A stretch of 64,000 nucleotides of DNA from Bacillota bacterium (lineage in GTDB: Bacteria; Bacillota; Clostridia; Christensenellales; UMGS416): positions 69,945-133,944 of the forward strand of contig JAEZSE010000031.1 of the NCBI GenBank assembly GCA_023421955.1. Direction: 5' to 3'. Shown here one piece after another: positions 1-8,362 of this stretch; position 1 is the stretch's first letter, and the number at the start of each line of letters is the position of its first letter. The translations under genes and the position numbers were made by a program. The notes under the pieces are model-generated. The model searched no databases. It was not told the DNA's origin and saw nothing but the letters and a program-made list of their open reading frames with translations.

Positions 1-46
1 CCTTCAGCCCTTGCTTGGTGTAGAGGATGCGCCAAGGTTCATTCAT
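1..46 (-). CDS. RelE/YoeB-like toxin, 5' end only
   Basis: Only the first 15 codons (MNEPWRILYTKQGLK) lie inside the window; the gene runs off the left edge. The WRI-YTKQ opening resembles YoeB/Txe-type mRNA interferases, which cleave mRNA at the ribosome. The start at 46 overlaps the antitoxin stop codon at 39-41. A GGAGG at 53-57 sits 6 nt from this ATG; a second in-frame ATG at 49 is only 3 nt away and less likely. The identity rests on this short opening and on the YefM-type partner upstream. A RelE- or ParE-type toxin cannot be excluded. Confidence 0.6.
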   Translation of the reverse strand, partial: MNEPWRILYTKQGLK

Positions 47-281
47 CATTGTCCTCCACCAATTCGTCGATTGGTGTTTCAAGGCCTTTGATGATCTTTT
101 CGCGCATACCGGGGATGGAGGTGAGATAGAGTGTTTCCTGGATGGACTTGTAATCTTCTTCGGACATGACGACCACGTTGCCGGTTTTGCCGGTGATCAC
201 GATGGGTTCGTGGGTTGTGACCGCCGATTCCAGCAGTTTGAAGAAGTTTTTGCGGGCGGTGGTGGCGTTGAAGATTTCCAT
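39..281 (-). CDS. Phd/YefM-family antitoxin
   Basis: This 80-residue protein has the Phd/YefM pattern: a short N-terminal DNA-binding part (MEIFNATTARKNFFKLLESA), the PIVITGKTGNVVVMSEEDY core, and an acidic C-terminal tail (ELVEDNDE) of the kind that wraps the toxin. Family members neutralise a RelE/YoeB toxin and autorepress their operon. The stop overlaps the toxin start, so translation is probably coupled. The ATG at 281 follows GGAG by about 8 nt. A consensus-like promoter and paired TGTAC sites lie just upstream. Confidence 0.9.
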   Translation of the reverse strand: MEIFNATTARKNFFKLLESAVTTHEPIVITGKTGNVVVMSEEDYKSIQETLYLTSIPGMREKIIKGLETPIDELVEDNDE

Positions 282-298
282 TTATATCACTCCGATGA

Positions 299-316
299 TG
301 TACGTTTTTCTGTACT
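299..316 (-). promoter_or_regulatory. Probable antitoxin operator: paired TGTAC sites
   Basis: Two TGTAC motifs (299-303 and 311-315) have GTAC centres exactly 12 bp apart, between the -10 box and the antitoxin start. YefM-type antitoxins are known to bind paired sites with TGTACA cores, so binding by the downstream antitoxin is a reasonable inference. No other copy of this arrangement was noticed in the window. Confidence 0.6.
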
Positions 317-317
317 T

Positions 318-346
318 AGTATATGACTAGTGATTTCTGATGTCAA
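318..346 (-). promoter_or_regulatory. Sigma-A-type promoter of the toxin-antitoxin operon
   Basis: Reading the minus strand, TTGACA (346-341) and TATACT (323-318) are separated by 17 bp. The -35 matches consensus perfectly and the -10 at five of six positions. The predicted start is about 30 nt before the antitoxin ATG, and the operator sites overlap the transcription start. Confidence 0.75.
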
Positions 347-400
347 TGGAATCTCACACCGATCAATTTATTGAAGGATTCTTTCTTTTCGTGAAGAATA

Positions 401-883
401 ATGAACCAAAGCAACAAGTTAATGGTGGATAAATCTATGTTTTCGAATATTTTCAAAAACAAGACAACATCAAGCGGGTGGGGTACATACACATGCAAAA
501 TCAACGGAAAATTAGCCCAGGTTCTTATTGATTTGGGATATAAAAATAGAGCACCACTAAAAGAACTTCCTCTTTTACTTTGGGTTGGAGTATACTGCCA
601 AATGCCTTCCGGCCAAGGATTTCATAATCCTAATGAAACCTCGAAGCTAGATGAGATTGAAGATAACCTAATAAAGTTTTGTGGTCGTTACGGAAACGGT
701 TGGGCAGCTTATACCCATAGAATTGGAACAACCGGAATACGAGAATACTTTATATATCACGGAGAGCAAGCAGAACCGAATAAGGCGCTAGAAAACTTAG
801 TTTCATTATACCCAACATACAGAATTGAAACTGAAACAATACAAGATATTGAATGGAATGAGTATAGAAAGTATCTTATATAA
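401..883 (+). CDS. DUF695 domain protein
   Basis: This 160-residue protein matches the DUF695 layout: a W-x-x-Y opening strand (SGWGTYTCKINGKLAQVLIDL), the P-L-K-E-L-P-L-L-L-W-V core, then G-x-x-REYFIYH and the DIEWNEYRKYLI end. The family has no established biochemical role. The gene is much richer in A/T than the neighbours on its right, which suggests separate ancestry. No strong Shine-Dalgarno sequence precedes ATG 401; ATG 422 is an alternative start. It stands alone beside the toxin-antitoxin operon and is not obviously co-transcribed with either side. Confidence 0.75.
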   Translation: MNQSNKLMVDKSMFSNIFKNKTTSSGWGTYTCKINGKLAQVLIDLGYKNRAPLKELPLLLWVGVYCQMPSGQGFHNPNETSKLDEIEDNLIKFCGRYGNGWAAYTHRIGTTGIREYFIYHGEQAEPNKALENLVSLYPTYRIETETIQDIEWNEYRKYLI

Positions 884-1062
884 GTAGGCACCCGTCTCAA
901 ATGAAACACCGAGGCCGAAGCCAGTGTTATGCGCTCGCTTCTTATGGTATTCACAAGAGAGCCTAAACCCTGTGACATTAGGAAGATGCGCCAGCCCTTC
1001 CCCTCTCCCCTTCACTATGCTAAAATAGTTCTGTTTCCCAATCCCACCAAACCGAGGTAACA

Positions 1063-1821
1063 ATGAAATACGCCCGCGCCGAACACAACGGCCAGATCCA
1101 CCATGCCATCGTCGAAAATGACGACCTCATTCTTTTATCCTCCGACCCCATCACCGACCCCTCCGCCGCCCCCACCGGGCAGCGCGTGAAACTTGCGGAC
1201 GCCCGCCTGCTGGCTCCCTGTGTGCCGGGCAAGGTGGTGGCCATCGGCATCAACTACCGAGACCACGCCGGCGAAATGGGCCATGAGCTGCCCGAAGACC
1301 CGGTGATCTTTTTGAAGCCCCCCTCCTCGGTGATCGGCCCCGGTGACGAGATCGTGCGCCCGGCGCAGAGCCAGCGGGTGGATTATGAGGCCGAGCTGGC
1401 CCTGGTGATCGGCAAGACCTGCAAGAACGTGAAGGCTGCCGACGCCGCGCAAGTTATCTTCGGCTACACCTGCTGCAACGACGTGACCGCGCGGGATCTG
1501 CAGAAGAAGGACGGCCAGTGGACAAGGGGCAAGGGCTTTGACACCTTCTGCCCGCTGGGCCCGTGGATCGTGACAGAACTTGACAACGGCAATGCCGATG
1601 TGGAATCCCGCCTCAATGGCGAAGTGAAGCAGCACAGCAACACGAAATACCTGATCAACCCCATCGGCAGGCTCATTGAGTTTGTGAGCGCCGTGATGAC
1701 GCTGCTGCCCGGCGATGTGATCACCACCGGCACACCCTCGGGCATCGGCCCCATGCAAAGCGGCGACGTGATCGAGGTGGAAGTGGCCGGCATCGGCACG
1801 CTCCGCAACACTGTGAGGTAG
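1063..1821 (+). CDS. Fumarylacetoacetate hydrolase family protein
   Basis: This 252-residue protein has the FAH fold core from about residue 58 to the end. The signature GINYRDHAGEMG is near 62-73. DYEAELALVIG gives likely metal ligands Glu109 and Glu111, and NDVTARDLQ gives Asp140. VITTGTPSGIGP is a typical late motif. Relatives hydrolyse or decarboxylate acylpyruvates (FAHD1-like) or isomerise 2-hydroxyhepta-2,4-diene-1,7-dioate; the substrate cannot be read from sequence. A GAGGT lies just before the ATG. It is followed at 4 nt by yerC, so it probably heads the yerC-pcrA-ligA transcript. Confidence 0.9.
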   Translation: MKYARAEHNGQIHHAIVENDDLILLSSDPITDPSAAPTGQRVKLADARLLAPCVPGKVVAIGINYRDHAGEMGHELPEDPVIFLKPPSSVIGPGDEIVRPAQSQRVDYEAELALVIGKTCKNVKAADAAQVIFGYTCCNDVTARDLQKKDGQWTRGKGFDTFCPLGPWIVTELDNGNADVESRLNGEVKQHSNTKYLINPIGRLIEFVSAVMTLLPGDVITTGTPSGIGPMQSGDVIEVEVAGIGTLRNTVR

Positions 1822-1825
1822 CGAG

Positions 1826-2134
1826 ATGGCATACGAACCTGTGGTGAAATCGGAACAACTGGACGGCCTGTTTGAAGCGATCATGAAGCTGGAATCCATC
1901 GAGGAATGCTACCGCTTCTTTGAGGACCTTTGCACCGTGCATGAAATGCAGGATATGGCCCAGCGCTTTGAGGTGGCCAAGCAGCTGAAGGCCGACGTGA
2001 CCTACCATGACATTGTGGAGCACACCGGCGCAAGCACCGCCACGATCAGCCGTGTGAACCGGTGCCTGAATTACGGGGCCGGCGGTTACCGCCTTGTCTT
2101 GAAGCGGCTGGAAGAAAGCGCTGGGCAGCAATGA
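1826..2134 (+). CDS. yerC: YerC/TrpR-like DNA-binding protein
   Basis: This 102-residue all-helical protein carries the TrpR/YerC repressor fold. A helix-turn-helix spans about residues 53-80 (YHDIVEHTGASTATISRVNR). YerC-type proteins are common in Bacillota next to pcrA-ligA; their ligand and target genes are poorly defined. The stop overlaps the pcrA start as ATGA, so the two are translationally coupled. Confidence 0.88.
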   Translation: MAYEPVVKSEQLDGLFEAIMKLESIEECYRFFEDLCTVHEMQDMAQRFEVAKQLKADVTYHDIVEHTGASTATISRVNRCLNYGAGGYRLVLKRLEESAGQQ

Positions 2135-4473
2135 GCAAAGCGCGCCTGAATGACATGCAGCGCCAGGCCGTGGAGCGCACCGAAGGCCCGGTGCTGATCC
2201 TGGCAGGAGCCGGCAGCGGCAAGACCAGCACGCTCACCGCCCGCATCGCCAACATCCTGGAGCAGGGCTTGGCCAAGCCCCACGAGATCCTGGCCATCAC
2301 GTTCACCAACAAGGCCGCCGCCGAAATGCGCGAGCGCGTGGAAAAGCTGGCCGGCGAGGGCGCCGCGCAGATGCAGATTTCCACGTTTCACTCCTTCTGC
2401 TGCAGGCTCTTGCGTGAGCACATCAGCGAGCTGGGCTACACGCGTTGGTTCACGATTTATGACGATGACGACAGCATGGCCGTGGTGAACGCCATCGCCA
2501 AGGAGATGGACCTTTCAGAGAAGTATTACCCGAGGCGGTCCATCCGCGCGGCAATCTCAGACGCGAAGAACAAGCTGTTATCCCCCGACGAATACCGCCA
2601 GCAGAGCGACGACGCCAAGGCCGACAAGATCGCCGCGGTGTTCGCCAAATATGATGTGCAGCTGAAAGCCAGCAACGCGCTGGACTTTGACGACCTTTTG
2701 AACAAGGCACTGGAGCTGTTTGCCGAGCGGCCGGAGGTGCTGCGCTGGTACCAGCACCGGTTCAAGTATATCCACGTGGACGAATATCAGGACACCAACA
2801 AGGCACAATACCTGCTGGTGAAGTATCTGGGCGCCCATTGGCGAAACGTGTGTGTGGTCGGCGACGACGACCAGAGCATCTACGGGTGGCGCGGAGCCGA
2901 CATCCGCAACATCCTGGATTTTGAGAAGGACTTCCCGGATGCTTTTGTGATTCGGCTGGAGCAGAACTACCGCAGCACCTCCAACGTGCTGGACGCCGCC
3001 AACGCCGTGATCGCCAACAACCGTGACCGCAAGGAAAAGCGCCTTTGGACGGATCGCTCCGGCGGCGACAAGCTCATTGTCTACACCGCCGAGACCGAGC
3101 GGGAAGAAGCGCAGTTCTGCGCCCGCACGATCCAGCAGCTGTTGGGGCAATACAACTACGGCGACTTCGCGATCCTTTACCGCACCAACGCCCAGTCCCG
3201 TGCCATTGAAGACGCGCTGATGAAAACCGGCGTGGCCTATTCGGTTTATGGCGGCACACGCTTCTATGACCGCAAGGAAGTCAAGGATGTGGTGGCATAC
3301 CTAAAGCTGGCTGCCAACCCGCTGGACACCGTGGCGCTGAAGCGCGTGATCAATGTGCCCCGCCGCGGCATCGGCGACACCACAATAGAAAAGCTGGAAG
3401 CCGCATCATCCGGTAACAATGTGACGCTGTGGGAAATCCTGAAAGACCCGGACGCCGTGCGTGAGGCCGCTCCCAAGGCAGCCAAGCAGGTGCACGACTT
3501 TGTGGCCATGATCAAGGGCTTTGAGGATGCCGCCAGCCACATGGCGCTGCTGGAGTTTGTGGATAAGGTGCTGGGTCACTCAGGCCTGGTCGCGATGTAT
3601 CAGGAGGCTGACGACGAGGAGTCCAAGGCGAGGCTGGAAAACATACAGGAATTCCGCAGCGCCGCCGCCGACTTCATGATGAGCCGTGACAACACCAACC
3701 TCAACGAGTTTCTGGAGAATATCGCGCTTGTCACCGATCTGGACAGCATGGACGGCAAGCGCTCCGCCGTGGCAATGATGACGCTGCACTCGGCCAAGGG
3801 TTTGGAATTCCCGGTGGTGTTTCTGCCGGGCATGGAGGAAGGCATCTTCCCCACCTCCCGCAGCATCGATGATCCGGATAAGCTGGAAGAGGAACGCCGC
3901 CTCGCCTATGTGGGCATCACAAGGGCCCGGGACCGCCTTTATATGCTGCACTGCAATCGCAGACTACTGTATGGCAATATCAATGAATGTATTCCCTCTC
4001 GATTCTTGGATGAAATTCCTGAGGAGCTGCTGGTGCACCGGGGTGAGAAGCCCCGCAAACGGCGCGATGCCGCAAGCAGCTTCCTGGATGACGACTTTTC
4101 CACTCCCTTTGGTGGTGGGAAGCCGCAGGGCCAGCGCCGGCAGGAGCCGTCAAGCTCCTCCTTTGGCTCCGGCAAGCGTATTGAGCCTTCCTCTTTCAGC
4201 AGGCCAATGGCCCGGCCATCGAAACCGCCTGTCGGCGGGATGAGCCGCCCGGCCTCCCCGCCCATGGGCAAACCCATCACGCAGGCGCGCCCTGTGCAGG
4301 CATCCCAAACAGCGGATCTGGCCCCAGGCATGCTGGTAAAGCACAAGCTGTTTGGTGAGGGGATCCTCATCGGCATCGACGGCAGCGCGCCCAAGCGCAT
4401 CTTCAAGGTGAACTTCAAAGGCGCGGGCTTAAAGGAGTTGTCCGAAGGCTACGCACCGCTGGAAAAGGCTTAA
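2131..4473 (+). CDS. pcrA: ATP-dependent DNA helicase PcrA/UvrD
   Basis: A superfamily 1A 3'-5' helicase of 780 residues, the usual PcrA length. Visible motifs are the Q-motif (LNDMQRQAV), Walker A AGAGSGKT at 25-32, motif Ia (ITFTNKAAAEM), DEYQDT at 217-222, motif III GDDDQSIYGWRGAD at 244-257, and motif VI VGITRARDRLY near 590. A Gly/Ser/Pro-rich linker precedes a C-terminal module of about 50 residues (PGMLVKHKLFGEGILIG) that in PcrA contacts RNA polymerase. It acts in nucleotide excision repair and clearing of replication conflicts. The start at 2131, not the longer frame from 2062, is chosen because of the ATGA overlap with yerC. Confidence 0.97.
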   Translation: MSKARLNDMQRQAVERTEGPVLILAGAGSGKTSTLTARIANILEQGLAKPHEILAITFTNKAAAEMRERVEKLAGEGAAQMQISTFHSFCCRLLREHISELGYTRWFTIYDDDDSMAVVNAIAKEMDLSEKYYPRRSIRAAISDAKNKLLSPDEYRQQSDDAKADKIAAVFAKYDVQLKASNALDFDDLLNKALELFAERPEVLRWYQHRFKYIHVDEYQDTNKAQYLLVKYLGAHWRNVCVVGDDDQSIYGWRGADIRNILDFEKDFPDAFVIRLEQNYRSTSNVLDAANAVIANNRDRKEKRLWTDRSGGDKLIVYTAETEREEAQFCARTIQQLLGQYNYGDFAILYRTNAQSRAIEDALMKTGVAYSVYGGTRFYDRKEVKDVVAYLKLAANPLDTVALKRVINVPRRGIGDTTIEKLEAASSGNNVTLWEILKDPDAVREAAPKAAKQVHDFVAMIKGFEDAASHMALLEFVDKVLGHSGLVAMYQEADDEESKARLENIQEFRSAAADFMMSRDNTNLNEFLENIALVTDLDSMDGKRSAVAMMTLHSAKGLEFPVVFLPGMEEGIFPTSRSIDDPDKLEEERRLAYVGITRARDRLYMLHCNRRLLYGNINECIPSRFLDEIPEELLVHRGEKPRKRRDAASSFLDDDFSTPFGGGKPQGQRRQEPSSSSFGSGKRIEPSSFSRPMARPSKPPVGGMSRPASPPMGKPITQARPVQASQTADLAPGMLVKHKLFGEGILIGIDGSAPKRIFKVNFKGAGLKELSEGYAPLEKA

Positions 4474-4494
4474 CGGTATTAAGGAAGTGATCCT

Positions 4495-6486
4495 ATGGAC
4501 AAGCATGCGAGAATGGCCTGGCTGGTGGACGAGCTGAATGACCTGGCCTACCGCTACTATGTGCTGGACGAGCCCAGGGTGTCTGACGCTGAATATGACA
4601 GGCTTTATGATGAGCTGGAGGGGCTCGAAAAAGAGCTTGGCCCCCTGCCCCACTCGCCCACCCAGCGGGTGGGCGGCGACCCACTGCCGGAGTTTACACA
4701 GCACCGGCATCTGGCACCACTGTGGAGCATGGACAAGGTGCGCACCGGCGAAGACCTGCGGGCTTGGGCCACCCGCGCTGCAAAGCTCGCCGCCGACCAT
4801 ACGGCGGCCACCGGGCAGGCGCTGCCCCCATTGCAGTTTACCGTGGAGATGAAGTTTGACGGGCTCACCGTGAATCTCACCTATGAAGGAGGAAACCTCA
4901 CCCAAGCCGCCACCCGCGGCAACGGCGAGATTGGTGAAGCGATCCTGCCACAGGTGAGAACGATTAAGGGAATCCCAATGAAGATCCCCTTCACTGGCCG
5001 CATGGAGGTGCAGGGCGAGTGCATCATGAAGCTATCCGCCCTGGCCGAATACAATAAAACCGCACCCGAACCGCTGAAGAACGCACGCAATGGCGCGGCA
5101 GGCGCGCTCCGCAATCTGGATCCGAAGGTCACCGCTTCCAGGAAACTGTCTGCGTTTTTCTATAACGTCGGCTTTATTGAGGGTCGAGAACTGGCCGGGC
5201 ATGTGGATATGATCGAATTCATCCGCTCCTGCCACATCCCCTCCAGCCCCTTTCTGAAGGTGTGCAACACCATGGACGAGGTGCTAGAGGTTATACACGA
5301 GGCCGAACAGGACCGCCCGCGCCTCGATTTTCTGATTGACGGCATGGTTGTGAAGATTGCAGATTTTCGCACCCGTGAGGCGTTGGGCTACACGAACCGG
5401 TTCCCCCGCTGGCAGGTGGCATGGAAGTTTGAGGCCGAAGAATTGACCACAATCGTACGAGATATCCTCTGGGATGCCGGACGCACCGGGAAGCTTACGC
5501 CTGTGGCTGATCTGGAGCCGGTGGAACTAGGCGGTGCGACAATCCGCCGTGCGACTCTGAATAACTGGGATGATATCCAGCGCAAGCAGGTGAAGATCGG
5601 CGGGCGGGTGTGGATCCGTCGCAGCAACGATGTAATCCCCGAGATTATGGGCAGTGTGGAGGACGAGGAACTCACCACCATAGAGCCTGTGAAACCCACC
5701 CAGTGCCCAGCCTGCGGCAGCCCCGCAGTGGAAAACGGCGCCAATCTCTTTTGCCCCAACGGCCTTGCCTGCCCGCCGCAGGCAGTGTCGCGCCTGGTGC
5801 ACTTTGCCAGCCGCAACGCCATGGACATTGAGACCTTCAGCGACAAGACGGCAGAGATGTTTTTTGAGCAGCTGGGCCTCCGTGATGTATCCGGCCTGTA
5901 TGCGCTGCATCGAGATCAGCTGGTCGGCTTGCCGGGCTTCGGTAACAAAAAGGCCGAAAACCTGCTGGCTGCCATTGAGAAGAGCAAGGATATCGACCTG
6001 AATCGCTTCATTTTTGCACTGGGAATCCCCGGTGTGGGCGAGAAAACCGCAAAGGATCTGGCCCGCAAATTTGGCAGCTTTGAGCGTTTGCGAAGCGCAC
6101 AGTTGCCTGAACTACTGGAGATCCGTGACGTAGGCGATGTGGTGGCGGAAAACATTGTAGACTTTTTTGCCGATCCACACACCAACGAAACGCTGGACAG
6201 GCTGCTTGCCCTCGGCGTGAAGCCCCGGCAAGCCGAACTTCAGGCAGTCGGCAGCTTGTTGGCCGGGAAGACCGTGGTTCTGACGGGCACGCTTCCCACC
6301 CTGGGCCGCAAGGAAGCCGAGGCGTTGATTGAGAAACACGGCGGAAAGACCAGCGGCAGCGTGTCTGCAAAGACATCCTTCATACTGCTGGGCGAAGATG
6401 CCGGCAGCAAATATGACAAGGCGAAGCAGCTCAACATCCCATGCATCTCTGAATCGGAGTTCCTCGCCATGATCGGAGAAGCGTAA
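4495..6486 (+). CDS. ligA: NAD-dependent DNA ligase
   Basis: 663 residues with the full LigA architecture. Domain Ia carries the NMN-binding YRYYVLDEPRVSDAEYD near 19-35. The adenylylation domain has the nucleophile Lys120 in EMKFDG. An OB fold follows, then a four-cysteine zinc finger starting near Cys404 (CPACG, FCPN, ACPP). Helix-hairpin-helix repeats (GLPGFGNKKAENLL, GVGEKTAKDLA) precede a C-terminal BRCT domain (about 590-663). It seals nicks in Okazaki-fragment joining and repair. The gene is 21 nt after pcrA, the usual pcrA-ligA pairing in Bacillota. Confidence 0.98.
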   Translation: MDKHARMAWLVDELNDLAYRYYVLDEPRVSDAEYDRLYDELEGLEKELGPLPHSPTQRVGGDPLPEFTQHRHLAPLWSMDKVRTGEDLRAWATRAAKLAADHTAATGQALPPLQFTVEMKFDGLTVNLTYEGGNLTQAATRGNGEIGEAILPQVRTIKGIPMKIPFTGRMEVQGECIMKLSALAEYNKTAPEPLKNARNGAAGALRNLDPKVTASRKLSAFFYNVGFIEGRELAGHVDMIEFIRSCHIPSSPFLKVCNTMDEVLEVIHEAEQDRPRLDFLIDGMVVKIADFRTREALGYTNRFPRWQVAWKFEAEELTTIVRDILWDAGRTGKLTPVADLEPVELGGATIRRATLNNWDDIQRKQVKIGGRVWIRRSNDVIPEIMGSVEDEELTTIEPVKPTQCPACGSPAVENGANLFCPNGLACPPQAVSRLVHFASRNAMDIETFSDKTAEMFFEQLGLRDVSGLYALHRDQLVGLPGFGNKKAENLLAAIEKSKDIDLNRFIFALGIPGVGEKTAKDLARKFGSFERLRSAQLPELLEIRDVGDVVAENIVDFFADPHTNETLDRLLALGVKPRQAELQAVGSLLAGKTVVLTGTLPTLGRKEAEALIEKHGGKTSGSVSAKTSFILLGEDAGSKYDKAKQLNIPCISESEFLAMIGEA

Positions 6487-6487
6487 C

Positions 6488-7471
6488 ATGCAGGGTATTG
6501 GCAAACTCACCAACGAGCAGCTGCAACAGATCATTTTATCCGGCATCACACCGCGCAGGGATGATGTGGTGCTGCGGCCAGGCATCGGTGTGGACTGCGG
6601 CGCAATCAAGGCCGGCGGGCGAATCTGCGTTTTCTCCACCGACCCGATCACGGCGGCCAGCCAGGACGCCGGCCGGTTGGCTGTGCATGTCTCCCTCAAT
6701 GACGTGGCCGCCGCTGGGGCCGAGCCTGTGGGGCTGCTGTTGACCGTGATGGCCCCGCCCGGCACCGACCCAATGCGCTTGGGCGAGCTGGTGCGCCAGG
6801 CTCAGGAGGAAGCCGGTCAACTCAACGTGGAAATCATCGGCGGGCACACCGAGTTTACCGACGCGGTCACCCGTGTTGTGCTTTGCACTACGGCCATCGG
6901 CATCGCGCCGGAGGACGGACGGGTGTTCTCATCGATGGGTGCCCGGAGCGGCGACGAGCTGGTGTTGACCAAATGGGCCGGAATGGAGGGCACAGCGATC
7001 CTCGCCGCCGATCTGCCGGATTTCGCCGGCAAGCACTTGAATGAAGAGGAAATAACCTTCGCCAAAAACCTCACCCGCCAGATCAGCGTGGTGCCCGAGG
7101 GGCAGCTTACCGCCAAACTCTCCGTCACGGCGATGCACGACGTGACCGAGGGCGGCGTATTGGGCGCAGCGTGGGAGATGGCAGAAGCCTCCCATTGCGG
7201 CGTGGAGATTGACACGGCAAAGATTCCCCTGCTGGATGTGACCAAAAAGCTATGTGCCGCCGGAAACCTCAACCCCTATCGTTTGATTTCCAGCGGGTGC
7301 CTGCTGATGGCAGCCGTGTCCGGCAAGCAGGTCGTAAAGGCACTGCAGGCAAAGGGCATCCAGGCGGCAGTCATTGGGCGCTTTGTAGATGGTCCAAGCG
7401 TGTTGATTGAGAATGGCAAGGCCAAGCCGATGGAACCGCCGGGCAGCGATGAACTGTATAAGATGTTGTAA
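6488..7471 (+). CDS. AIR synthase-related protein (HypE/ThiL-like superfamily)
   Basis: 327 residues with the two-domain AIRS/AIRS_C fold. The N-terminal domain has STDPITAA and HVSLNDVAAAGAEP, the phosphate/metal-binding region, and GGHTEFTDAVTRVV. The C-terminal domain has AMHDVTEGGVLGA, a glycine-rich ATP-binding segment. The superfamily includes HypE, SelD, PurM and ThiL. The short DVTEGG form is closest to HypE-like proteins of Clostridia that lie outside hydrogenase clusters. No hyp genes are nearby, so the substrate is unknown. It begins 1 nt after the ligA stop and is surely in that operon. Confidence 0.8.
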   Translation: MQGIGKLTNEQLQQIILSGITPRRDDVVLRPGIGVDCGAIKAGGRICVFSTDPITAASQDAGRLAVHVSLNDVAAAGAEPVGLLLTVMAPPGTDPMRLGELVRQAQEEAGQLNVEIIGGHTEFTDAVTRVVLCTTAIGIAPEDGRVFSSMGARSGDELVLTKWAGMEGTAILAADLPDFAGKHLNEEEITFAKNLTRQISVVPEGQLTAKLSVTAMHDVTEGGVLGAAWEMAEASHCGVEIDTAKIPLLDVTKKLCAAGNLNPYRLISSGCLLMAAVSGKQVVKALQAKGIQAAVIGRFVDGPSVLIENGKAKPMEPPGSDELYKML

Positions 7472-7481
7472 CGCGCAAGCA

Positions 7482-7508
7482 GGCCGGGACGGAGCCCGGC
7501 CCCTACTG
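7482..7508. repeat. GC-rich palindromic repeat, family B copy 1
   Basis: GGCCGGGAC-GGA-GCCCGGCCCCTACTG: an inverted repeat of GGCCGGG and CCCGGCC with a short centre and a CTACTG flank. Near-identical sequence occurs at 21255-21282, 33904-33931 and 35549-35575. It lies after the AIR-synthase-like gene. Confidence 0.75.
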
Positions 7509-7571
7509 TCTAGAGGATAGAATATGCAGAGGTTCAACCCCAAAGAAAACTACCCGGATTGTTAAGGAAAG

Positions 7572-7596
7572 CCCGGCAAACACACAGTCTGCCGGG
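7572..7596. terminator. Hairpin between convergent genes
   Basis: CCCGGCA (7572-7578) pairs with TGCCGGG (7590-7596) and is followed by TTTAAAT on the + strand. It lies between the end of the AIR-synthase-like gene and the end of the ECF gene. The T-run is short, so termination may be modest. Confidence 0.5.
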
Positions 7597-7613
7597 TTTA
7601 AATACCTGCACCT

Positions 7614-8135
7614 CTATTTCGCACGTTCTTCCATCCAAGATTCCGGGATCACCCGCTTCACCACCAGAGCCAGAAGCAACCCGATCACCACGCCGCCCCC
7701 GGCCTGGATCAGGTTATAGGGCAGGTTTGCCAGCGCCACCGTGTAATCATAAACAATCAACTCATAAACACCGTAGCCCACAGTCATGATCACCGAGCCA
7801 AGCACCATAAACAGCAGCATCCTGGCAAAGCCTGCTTTGCAGCCATGCAGCGCGGCGCCAACCACCAGGCCCATCAGCCCTTTGATGATCAGGGTTGCCG
7901 GGGCATAAATCGGATACCCAACCAAAAAATCCGCGAGCATCGAGCCGATACCGGCAGCAGCGGCTGCCCATGGCCCGCCTAACGCCAGCGCAGCGACATA
8001 GATCACACCGTCGCCGGCATTCACATAAGCGCCGGATGGCCCAGGCACCGGGAATTTTACAAATAGCGTCACCACGCAGATCAACGCGGCAAAAAGGCCG
8101 CTCAGCACCAGTTTCCTTGTCAGCTTGCTTTGCAT
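7614..8135 (-). CDS. ECF transporter S component
   Basis: A 173-residue, very hydrophobic protein with about six membrane segments. It opens with KLVLSGLFAALICVVT, continues GAYVNAGDGVIYVAALALGGPWAA and ends VIGLLLALVVKRV, the pattern of ECF-type vitamin-uptake S components. The S component binds the vitamin and docks on the shared EcfA/A'/T energising module, which is not encoded here. The N-x-GD motif after the first helix is typical, but the vitamin cannot be assigned. A 7-bp inverted repeat (ATCAAAG at 8152-8158, CTTTGAT at 8177-8183) lies in the 5' leader; I could not match it to a riboswitch. Confidence 0.82.
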   Translation of the reverse strand: MQSKLTRKLVLSGLFAALICVVTLFVKFPVPGPSGAYVNAGDGVIYVAALALGGPWAAAAAGIGSMLADFLVGYPIYAPATLIIKGLMGLVVGAALHGCKAGFARMLLFMVLGSVIMTVGYGVYELIVYDYTVALANLPYNLIQAGGGVVIGLLLALVVKRVIPESWMEERAK

Positions 8136-8294
8136 CTCGGTCTCCTATCAAATCAAAGATATGATTGCGCTTGAAACTTTGATAATATTATACACAGAAC
8201 CGGCCAAATAAAAATGCTATCATTGCTTCCTTTCTCCGTAATATATCCATATGCCAACATTTTACCCGGAGAGGCTTTTTTTCTAGGTAATTGC

Positions 8295-8323
8295 TTGCAT
8301 TGAGCCTTATATCGTGATAAAAT
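8295..8323 (+). promoter_or_regulatory. Promoter of rpsT
   Basis: TTGCAT (8295-8300) and TAAAAT (8318-8323) are separated by 17 bp. They lie about 40 nt upstream of the S20 start, followed by a strong AAAGGAGGTGA ribosome-binding site. Confidence 0.65.
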
Positions 8324-8362
8324 ATCACAGCTTGCTATAGAAACCCAAAGGAGGTGAGATTC

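Noticed and set aside
1135..1899. Antisense open frame opposite the FAH-family gene
   Set aside because: It covers the FAH gene almost exactly on the other strand and has low-complexity His/Gly-rich sequence; the plus-strand gene has motifs and a ribosome-binding site.
8136..8290. Possible riboswitch upstream of the ECF S component
   Set aside because: Only a 7-bp inverted repeat was found in the leader, and no known aptamer (thiamine, preQ1, folate, cobalamin) could be matched by eye.
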